Of a stretch of DNA of 11,586 nucleotides, positions 6,317 to 11,586 are shown piece by piece (within the stretch, counting starts at the first letter, position 1; the number at the start of each line of letters is the position of its first letter). This DNA is from JAQGMV01 sp050260255 (lineage in GTDB: Bacteria; Pseudomonadota; Gammaproteobacteria; Burkholderiales; SG8-41), in the NCBI GenBank assembly GCA_050260255.1, contig JBLNBW010000145.1, forward strand, positions 1 through 11,586. The letters run 5' to 3'. The notes under the pieces are model-generated. The model did not search any database. It was not told the origin of the DNA and was given only the letters and a program-made list of their open reading frames with translations. The translations under genes were made by a program, and so were the position numbers.

Positions 6317-8536
6317 TCACGCCCGCTGCAACGGCTTCGTCTCCTTCAGCGCGGCCAGAACCTTCTCCTTCGTAAACGGCACGCTGCGCAGCCGGATGCC
6401 GACCGCGTCATACACCGCGTTGGAGATCGCAGCAGGCACCACGGTCGCCGACATCTCACCCGCACCCCATGGCGTCTGATCCGGACGGTTGATGAGCTCG
6501 ACGTGAATGTCGGGCACGTCCGGGAAACGCAGTATGGGATAGGAATTCCAGTCGACGCTGGTGACGCGCGAGCGGTCGAAGCGCACTTCCTCCATCAGCG
6601 TGCGGCTGATCGTCTGCACGATGCCGCCTTCGATCTGGTTGATCGCGCCGTCCGGATTGATCACCTGGCCGCAGTCGTGGCTGCACCAGACGTCGGTCAC
6701 GCGGATCTTGCCCGTGCGCTTGTTCACTTCCACGTCGGCGATCAGGCCAACGTAGGTGATGGCGTTGTTGTACTTCACGTACGCCAGGCCGCGGCCGCGG
6801 GCGATGTCGCCCTTGCCTTGCGGCACGCTGTGCGCCGGCCGGCTTTCCCAATTGGCCATGCGCGCGACCGTCGCAAGCACCGTCTGGCCGCGTGCATCGG
6901 GAAGATACTTGAGACGGAAATGCAGCGGATCGGCGCCGGCGGCCGCGGCCAGCTCGTCCATGAACGACTCGTTCGCAAAGGTGTTCTGCATGCGGCCCGG
7001 CGTGCGCAGGTGCGCCGTGCGCAGGCCGTTGTTGTTCACGCGGCGCACTTCGGTGTGCGCGTTCGCAAACGAGTACGGCGATGCCGCATTGTTCTCGAGA
7101 TTGCCGGTGTAGTGCCCTTTGCGCGGCACGCCGGACGACACGGCGGCGAGCAGCGGAAAGTCGTCCAGCGTCCCTTCGCGATGCGCGATGATGAACTGCG
7201 AGCGCCACGCGGAAACATTGCCCGATGCATCGAGGCCGGCTTCGAAATCGACGACGGTGGGCGGGCTTTTCGGGTCCCACCCGAGCTCGTCCTCGCGCAT
7301 CCATTGCACGCGCACCGGCGTGCCGGCGAGCATGGAAACGAGCGCCGCATCTGCCGTGCAGTCTTCATGTCCGTTGCGGCCGTAGCAGCCCGAGCCGTCG
7401 AGATACATGAGATGCACCTTGTCCTTCGCCACCCCGAGCACGCTGGCGACTTCACTTTGCAGCGAGTGGGTCGCCTGCGACGGCGACCAGATGGTGCAGG
7501 CGTCGTTGCGGAAGTCGGCCACCGCGCACGCCGGGCCCATCGATGCGTGAGAGTGGATCGCGAACTCGTACGTCGCCTTCAGCTTTTTCGGCGCCTGACC
7601 GAGCGCTTTCTGCACGTCGCCGGTATTGGTCGGCGTTTGGCTCATCGCCACCGGCAGCTTGCGCCATTCTTCGTACACGCGCTTTTCGTCGGGCAGGCCT
7701 TCCCACGCCGACCAGTTCACTTTCAATTTCCGCGCGGCCTGCACCGCGCTCCACTCGTCCTTCGCGACGACGGCGAGGAAGTCCTGCTTGCGCACCACCT
7801 TCACGAAGCCGGGAATGTCGCGCACCGACGATTCATCGTAGCTCTGCAGCTTGCTCCCTATCGCCGCGGGACGAATGACGCGCGCATGGAGCATGCCGGG
7901 CACACGGAAATCGTGGATGTACGTGTGCTCGCCGGTAAGCTTGGCGGGAATGTCCACGCGCGGGATCGATTTGCCGACGAGCTTGTGCTCCTTCGGGTCC
8001 TTCAGCGTGATTTTGGGATCGACCTTCATGTCGAGCCGGCCGTTGCCCACGAGCTCGGCGTAGCTCACGCGCTTGCCGCCGCTGCGCGCCGTCACGACGC
8101 CGTCCTGCACGATGAGATCCGCAGGCGAGGCGCCAAGCTGCTGCGCGGCCTTCGTCACCAGCGCCTTGCGCGCGGTCGCCGCGGCCTGGCGCAGCTGCCC
8201 GCCGCCGACCGGTATGGTGAGGCTGCCCGCCGTCTGGCCCTGATCGATGGTGGTCGCCGTGTCGCCCATCACCATTTCGATTTTCGAGAACGGCACGTCG
8301 AGCTCTTCGGCGACCATTTGCGCCAGCGCCGTCCGCGTGCCCGTGCCGAGATCCACCTTGCCGCTGTAGACCGTGATCGTGCCGTCCTTGCCGACCGCCA
8401 GCCAGGCATCGACGTCCGTCTTGTTCATGCTCTTCACCGGCGTGCCGGTGACTGTTGCCGCTTGCGCGATGGCGCCGCTGAATGAGAAGCCGACAACGAG
8501 CGCTCCGCCCTGCTTCAGAAAATCTCTGCGGTTCAT
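6317..8536 (-). CDS. Tat-exported molybdopterin-binding large subunit, isoquinoline 1-oxidoreductase (IorB) type
   Basis: This 739-residue catalytic subunit of a xanthine-oxidase-family molybdenum hydroxylase would hydroxylate an N-heteroaromatic or oxidise an aldehyde, using water as the oxygen source. The N-terminus is a Tat signal (RRDFLKQGG, then a hydrophobic stretch and an AQA-like cleavage region near 24-27), so the folded holoenzyme should act in the periplasm. A molybdopterin segment comes first (VDLGTGTRTALAQM, 61-74), then a hammerhead domain (about 195-270). Cofactor loops follow: GSGCYGRNG (381-389) and RTPGRMQNTFANESFMDEL (511-529). The active-site motif GAGE near the C-terminus gives catalytic Glu694. 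This order is the IorB arrangement and is permuted relative to XdhA/PaoC. GGAG sits 6 nt before the ATG, and the [2Fe-2S] subunit gene ends 10 nt upstream, so the two are co-translated. The true substrate is not deducible. Confidence 0.95.
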   Translation of the reverse strand: MNRRDFLKQGGALVVGFSFSGAIAQAATVTGTPVKSMNKTDVDAWLAVGKDGTITVYSGKVDLGTGTRTALAQMVAEELDVPFSKIEMVMGDTATTIDQGQTAGSLTIPVGGGQLRQAAATARKALVTKAAQQLGASPADLIVQDGVVTARSGGKRVSYAELVGNGRLDMKVDPKITLKDPKEHKLVGKSIPRVDIPAKLTGEHTYIHDFRVPGMLHARVIRPAAIGSKLQSYDESSVRDIPGFVKVVRKQDFLAVVAKDEWSAVQAARKLKVNWSAWEGLPDEKRVYEEWRKLPVAMSQTPTNTGDVQKALGQAPKKLKATYEFAIHSHASMGPACAVADFRNDACTIWSPSQATHSLQSEVASVLGVAKDKVHLMYLDGSGCYGRNGHEDCTADAALVSMLAGTPVRVQWMREDELGWDPKSPPTVVDFEAGLDASGNVSAWRSQFIIAHREGTLDDFPLLAAVSSGVPRKGHYTGNLENNAASPYSFANAHTEVRRVNNNGLRTAHLRTPGRMQNTFANESFMDELAAAAGADPLHFRLKYLPDARGQTVLATVARMANWESRPAHSVPQGKGDIARGRGLAYVKYNNAITYVGLIADVEVNKRTGKIRVTDVWCSHDCGQVINPDGAINQIEGGIVQTISRTLMEEVRFDRSRVTSVDWNSYPILRFPDVPDIHVELINRPDQTPWGAGEMSATVVPAAISNAVYDAVGIRLRSVPFTKEKVLAALKETKPLQRA

Positions 8537-8542
8537 GTCGGT

Positions 8543-8546
8543 CTCC
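8543..8546 (-). promoter_or_regulatory. Ribosome binding site for the large subunit
   Basis: GGAG follows directly after the TGA stop of the small-subunit gene (8547-8549) and lies 6 nt before ATG 8536. This supports that start and coupled translation of the two subunits. Confidence 0.75.
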
Positions 8547-9011
8547 TCACGCCATCGATTTCGCGGCGCGCTTCACCGCGCGCACAATGCGCACGTGGGT
8601 GCCGCACCGGCACAGGTTGCCTGCGAGCGCGCGCTTGATGTCGGCGTCGCTCGGGTTCTTGTTCTTCGCGAGGAATGCGGCGCTCGTCATCACCATGCCG
8701 TTGATGCAGTAACCGCATTGGGCGGCCTGCTCGTCGATGAATGCCTGTTGCACCGGATGGGGCTTCGCGCTCGTGCCGAGGCCTTCGAGTGTCGTCACCG
8801 CGCGCGTGCCGACCTTGGAGACCGGAATGACGCACGAGCGGGTCGCAACGCCGTCGAGCATGACCGTGCACGCGCCGCACTGGCCGAGCCCGCAGCCGAA
8901 CTTCGGCCCGTGCAATTCCAGCTTGTCGCGCAGCACGTATAACAACGGGGTATCGGACTCGGCGTCGACGTTCTGCGTCTTGCCGTTCACGCTGAGGGTG
9001 AATTTCGCCAT
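8547..9011 (-). CDS. [2Fe-2S] small subunit of IorAB-type molybdenum hydroxylase
   Basis: This 154-residue electron-transfer subunit takes electrons from the molybdenum site of the partner encoded just downstream. The N-terminal plant-ferredoxin-like domain binds one cluster through Cys40, Cys45, Cys48 and Cys60 (GCGLGQCGACTV). The C-terminal helical domain binds the second through Cys99, Cys102, Cys134 and Cys136 (QCGYC and LCRCG). All eight cysteines are present and the length matches IorA-type proteins. It has no signal peptide; relatives are thought to be carried out with the Tat-tagged large subunit. The frame is open upstream to 9068, but AGGAG 9 nt before ATG 9011 and the family N-terminus (MAKFTLSVNG) fix this start. 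No FAD subunit lies between the pair, as expected for the two-subunit class, which usually passes electrons to a c-type cytochrome. None is encoded in the window. Confidence 0.95.
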   Translation of the reverse strand: MAKFTLSVNGKTQNVDAESDTPLLYVLRDKLELHGPKFGCGLGQCGACTVMLDGVATRSCVIPVSKVGTRAVTTLEGLGTSAKPHPVQQAFIDEQAAQCGYCINGMVMTSAAFLAKNKNPSDADIKRALAGNLCRCGTHVRIVRAVKRAAKSMA

Positions 9012-9015
9012 GGTT

Positions 9016-9025
9016 CCTCTCTCCT
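9016..9025 (-). promoter_or_regulatory. Ribosome binding site for the [2Fe-2S] subunit
   Basis: The minus strand reads AGGAGAGAGG. AGGAG lies 9 nt and GAGG 4 nt before ATG 9011, which decides against the longer open frame starting at 9068. Confidence 0.75.
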
Positions 9026-9070
9026 TGGTCGATCGTAGGGGCGCGTCACCGCGCGGTCGCACCGGCACTG

Positions 9071-9110
9071 GGCCGTGACTCGGCCTCTCTTTAGCCGGGT
9101 GCGTATCGTA
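9071..9110 (-). promoter_or_regulatory. Leader of the IorAB-type operon: candidate -10 and short hairpin
   Basis: Within the 130-nt gap between the HAD gene and the small-subunit gene, the minus strand carries TACGAT (9105-9110) as a possible -10, with no clear -35. Downstream is a 5-bp hairpin, GGCCG and CGGCC around a 5-nt loop (9071-9085). The hairpin has no T-tract on the minus strand, so it is not a terminator for the HAD gene. If the -10 is real, the leader is about 87 nt long. Weak evidence. Confidence 0.25.
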
Positions 9111-9141
9111 GCGAATTTCGGGAACGATTCACAGGCGTACG

Positions 9142-9822
9142 CTATCGCACGCCGAGCGCCGCAGGCAGATCCGCGATGCTGGGAATGAGGTGCGTGTGCG
9201 GCTCGCGTTCGAGCTGCTCGCGTCGGTGGGCGCCGGACAGCACGCCGATGTTGTAGCGCACGCCCGCGTTCCGCCCCGCACGAAGATCCAGGATGGTATC
9301 GCCCACGGCGGCCACCCGCGCCGGATCGCTGATCCCGGTCGCCGTCATGCACGCGCGTATCAGGTCCGGCGCCGGACGGCCCTGCGCCACTTCGTCGCCG
9401 CACACCACCGCGTCGACGAAACCGTCATGCCAGCCGAGTGCAGTCAAAAGCAGCTCGGTGGTGTCGCGGTCGAAGCCGGTGTTGAGCGCGATCTTCATTC
9501 TCCGACCGCGTAGGAGACGCAGTGTCTCCGCTGCGCCGGGGACGGCGCGCACGCCTGCGCCGAAGACGCGTTCGAGCTGCGCACGAAACGAGCGATACAC
9601 GCGCTCGGTCCGTTCGACTCGATCCGCGGTTACCGGCAGAAGCTCGGAGATCGCCTGCCGCTTCGACGCGCCGCGCAGCTTGTCGATCGCATCGGGCTTT
9701 ATCTCGACGCCGTGCTCGGCAAGCGCGGCCGTGAACGCTGCCGGCACCTGGCCTTCGTCGAGCACCGTGGTGCCCGCCATGTCGCAGACCACGAGATCCA
9801 CCGCGCGGAGGTCGTTATTCAT
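9142..9822 (-). CDS. Phosphonatase-like HAD hydrolase (PhnX-like, TIGR03351 type)
   Basis: A 226-residue cytoplasmic HAD-superfamily hydrolase. Motif I is DMAGTT with nucleophile Asp14. Ala16 replaces the usual acid/base Asp, a mark of the phosphonoacetaldehyde hydrolase branch. In the cap domain, GASK (51-54) puts Lys54 where phosphonatase has its Schiff-base lysine. Motif II is Thr115 (NTGFD), motif III Arg149 (GRPAPD), and motif IV GDTILD with Asp175 and Asp179 for Mg binding. The likely reaction is phosphonoacetaldehyde, or a similar phosphono-aldehyde, to aldehyde plus phosphate, but the family is only 'phosphonatase-like' and other substrates are possible. No transaminase or phosphonate transporter is nearby. 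ATG 9822 has a modest GGAAAG upstream. It follows the PaoC-type gene by 159 nt and precedes the IorAB pair by 130 nt on the same strand, so co-transcription is possible but not shown. Confidence 0.9.
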   Translation of the reverse strand: MNNDLRAVDLVVCDMAGTTVLDEGQVPAAFTAALAEHGVEIKPDAIDKLRGASKRQAISELLPVTADRVERTERVYRSFRAQLERVFGAGVRAVPGAAETLRLLRGRRMKIALNTGFDRDTTELLLTALGWHDGFVDAVVCGDEVAQGRPAPDLIRACMTATGISDPARVAAVGDTILDLRAGRNAGVRYNIGVLSGAHRREQLEREPHTHLIPSIADLPAALGVR

Positions 9823-9981
9823 TCGCTTTCCGTAAGAGCAGCACTTGAAGCTCGAAACAGAAAGTTACCCGACAAAGGCGCAAGGGAACAACACTTCGAC
9901 GGCAACATGCCGCTTTGCCTGGGTGCGGCGTGCTCCACGCGGTGCCGGCCGCCGCGTTTGTGCTCGAGCTTGGTCCGGCCT
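9823..9981. other. Intergenic region upstream of the HAD hydrolase gene
   Basis: These 159 nt lie between the stop of the PaoC-type gene and the HAD start. They are less GC-rich next to the HAD gene (about 9826-9900), as expected for a promoter, but no good -35/-10 pair is seen. A small hairpin (CGGCA, 3-nt loop, TGCCG) lies near 9901-9914 and lacks a T-tract. No terminator and no small ORF are evident. Confidence 0.5.
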
Positions 9982-11586
9982 CTAGGCGGCCTTCATCAAC
10001 TCATCGAAATGTATCGGCAGGTCGCGCACCCGCTTGCCGGTGGCATGGTAGATGGCATTGGCGATCGCCGCCGGGATGCCGGTGATGCCGATCTCGCCGA
10101 TGCCGCGCGCACCGACGGGATTGAAGGCCGTGTCGTTCTCGTCGATGAAGGTGACGTCTATCGTGCCGATGTCGGCGTTCACCGGTACGTGATATTCTGT
10201 GAGATTGGCGTTGGCGATGCGGCCGTTGCGCGCGTCCATCAGAGTCTCTTCCATGAGCGCCATGCTGACGCCCCACACCAGGCCGCCGATCAGCTGACTG
10301 CGGGCGAGCTTTTCGTTCATCACGCGCCCGACACTGTAAGAGCCGACGATGCGCGGCACGGTAATCCGACCGAGCTCTTCATCGACGCGTACTTCGGTGA
10401 ACACCGCGCCGAAGGAGCGCGTGCCGAGCGCCTTCGCTTTTTCGTCTTCCTTCGCACTCGCCTGCCCTTCGACGGGCTCGCCGCCGCTGCGCGCAATCAC
10501 CGCGGCATACGGCTCACGGCGCGCGCGATCGTTGCGCAGCATGAGCCAGCCGTTGTCCGCAACGACGTCTTCGGCGCGTGCGCCCGACAGCGCGGAGCCG
10601 GGCGATGCCACCGCCGCGGCAATCAGCTTGCCGAGCGCCGCCTCGCACGCGGCCTTGACGGCCGGGGCGACGCTCACGACTGTCGTCGATCCGCCCGACA
10701 CGCCGGCCGGCGGCATCAGCGTGTCGCCGAGCTCGAAGCGCACCTGGTTCACGGGCAGCGCCAGCGCGTCCGCTGCGGTCTGCGTCATCACGGTATAGGT
10801 GCCGGTGCCGAGGTCCTGCGTGCCGGAGCGCACCTGCGCCGTGCCGTCGGCGAGAATGCGCGCCACCGCGCTCGCCTCACGCTGGTGCGCAGGATACGTC
10901 GCAGTGGCCATGCCCCATCCGATGAGCAGATGACCGTCCTTCATCGAGCGCGGCTGCGGAGTCCGCCTGGCCCAGCCGAAGCGCTGCGCGCCCTCGGCGT
11001 ACGCTTCGCGGAGCTTCTTGCTCGACCAGGGCTTCTTCTCTCCAGGCTGCGTGTCCGCGTAGTTGCGCAGCCGCAGCTCGAGCGGGTCGATGCCGATCCG
11101 ATACGCGAGCTCGTCCATCGCCGACTCGAGCGCGAACGTGCCGGTCGACTCCCCGGGCGCGCGCTGGAACGTCGGCACACCGACGTTGAGCGGCACGAGG
11201 CGATGCGAGGTGGCGAGATTGTCGCAGGCGTAGAGCTCGCGCGTCGGACTCGCGCACGGCTCCGCGAAATCCTCCATCACCGAAGTGTGCGACACGACGT
11301 CGTGGCGCACGGCCTGCAGACGGCCATCCTGTGTGGCGCCGAGCGCAATGCGCTGTTCGGTGCACGGCCGGCCACCGACCGGGCCGAACATCTGCGGGCG
11401 CGCCAGCACGAGCTTGACCGGCCTTCCGACGCGCTGCGCGGCCATCGCCGCGAGCACCACATGCGACCACGTCGACCCTTTGCACCCGAAACCGCCGCCG
11501 GTGAACGGACACACCACGCGCACCTTGTCCGGTTGGATGCCGAGCGTCTTCGATACCGTCTCGCGCACGCCGGAGATGTACTGGGT
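9982..11586 (-). CDS. Molybdopterin-binding subunit of a PaoC/XdhA-type molybdenum hydroxylase, 5' end missing
   Basis: The visible 534 residues are the C-terminal part of a xanthine-oxidase-family catalytic subunit. E. coli PaoC has about 730 residues, so roughly 195-200 are cut off by the right edge. The frame runs to the edge (TQYISG is the first visible stretch), so the GTG at 11568 is internal and not a start. Cofactor and active-site motifs in order (fragment numbering) are: GGGFGCKG (30-37), FQRAPGESTGTFALESAMDE (about 140-159), SGTQDLGTGTYTVMTQ (about 254-269), and GARGIGEIG with catalytic Glu498. The motifs favour the aldehyde-oxidoreductase (PaoC/YagR) branch over xanthine dehydrogenase proper. 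Such enzymes normally have separate [2Fe-2S] and FAD subunits encoded upstream, which here would lie beyond the right edge. The order of segments differs from the Tat-exported enzyme at 6317-8536. Substrate and cell location cannot be told without the N-terminus and partners. Confidence 0.93.
   Translation of the reverse strand, partial: TQYISGVRETVSKTLGIQPDKVRVVCPFTGGGFGCKGSTWSHVVLAAMAAQRVGRPVKLVLARPQMFGPVGGRPCTEQRIALGATQDGRLQAVRHDVVSHTSVMEDFAEPCASPTRELYACDNLATSHRLVPLNVGVPTFQRAPGESTGTFALESAMDELAYRIGIDPLELRLRNYADTQPGEKKPWSSKKLREAYAEGAQRFGWARRTPQPRSMKDGHLLIGWGMATATYPAHQREASAVARILADGTAQVRSGTQDLGTGTYTVMTQTAADALALPVNQVRFELGDTLMPPAGVSGGSTTVVSVAPAVKAACEAALGKLIAAAVASPGSALSGARAEDVVADNGWLMLRNDRARREPYAAVIARSGGEPVEGQASAKEDEKAKALGTRSFGAVFTEVRVDEELGRITVPRIVGSYSVGRVMNEKLARSQLIGGLVWGVSMALMEETLMDARNGRIANANLTEYHVPVNADIGTIDVTFIDENDTAFNPVGARGIGEIGITGIPAAIANAIYHATGKRVRDLPIHFDELMKAA

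Noticed and set aside
6503..8485. A 660-codon open frame on the plus strand, antisense to the IorB-type gene
   Set aside because: Same Arg/His/Ala-rich composition, no motif and no ribosome site; the opposite strand encodes a complete family member with all active-site motifs.
9012..9068. N-terminal extension of the [2Fe-2S] subunit
   Set aside because: AGGAGAGAGG lies within the extension, just before ATG 9011, and IorA-type proteins begin with the ferredoxin-like strand that starts there.
9071..9085. Hairpin after the HAD gene as a rho-independent terminator
   Set aside because: The stem is only 5 bp and is not followed by a T-tract on the minus strand.
9982..11568. A complete 528-residue protein starting at GTG 11568
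   Set aside because: The frame continues to the window edge with family-like sequence (TQYISG), and about 195-200 N-terminal residues of the family are absent, so the gene is simply cut by the edge.
1..11586. Mobile elements, CRISPR arrays, tRNA or rRNA genes, toxin-antitoxin or phage-defence genes
   Set aside because: I saw no transposase, integrase, terminal inverted repeats, regularly spaced repeats, tRNA-like cloverleaf or defence domains on either strand.

Overview
The window is GC-rich (about two thirds G+C by eye) and densely coding, with gene families typical of Gram-negative Pseudomonadota. A betaproteobacterium, probably Burkholderiales or a relative, is the best guess. This rests on the DUF6806-like gene, the Tat-exported two-subunit molybdenum hydroxylase and a lipoprotein-type outer-membrane efflux factor; it is an inference. 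All genes share one base composition, including an unusual liking for the isoleucine codon ATA, so nothing looks recently acquired. There is no IS element, CRISPR array, tRNA, rRNA or prophage gene.

Positions 1-5465 (minus strand) hold a tripartite RND efflux operon in the order inner-membrane permease, periplasmic adaptor, outer-membrane lipoprotein. The genes are tightly packed (3-nt gap, then a 4-nt ATGA overlap). The outer-membrane gene runs off the left edge. The products should form one envelope-spanning, proton-driven pump. The substrate cannot be read from the sequence, and the permease lacks parts of the textbook proton-relay residues.

Positions 5466-6316: a 214-nt divergent intergenic region, then a single plus-strand gene (5680-6234) for a soluble DUF6806-like protein of unknown function. 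It ends at a strong terminator that also serves the converging operon.

Positions 6317-11586 (minus strand) hold oxidative metabolism genes. In transcription order they are: the 3' part of a PaoC/XdhA-type molybdopterin subunit (cut by the right edge), a phosphonatase-like HAD hydrolase, and a two-gene isoquinoline 1-oxidoreductase-type molybdenum hydroxylase (small [2Fe-2S] subunit, then Tat-exported large subunit). The two molybdenum enzymes belong to different architectural subfamilies with permuted domain order. Electron carriers and cofactor-maturation genes for them lie outside the window.

I see no clear new biological system. The best leads are the non-canonical proton relay of the permease, the phosphonatase-like enzyme without phosphonate genes, the orphan DUF6806-like gene and the ATA codon habit.
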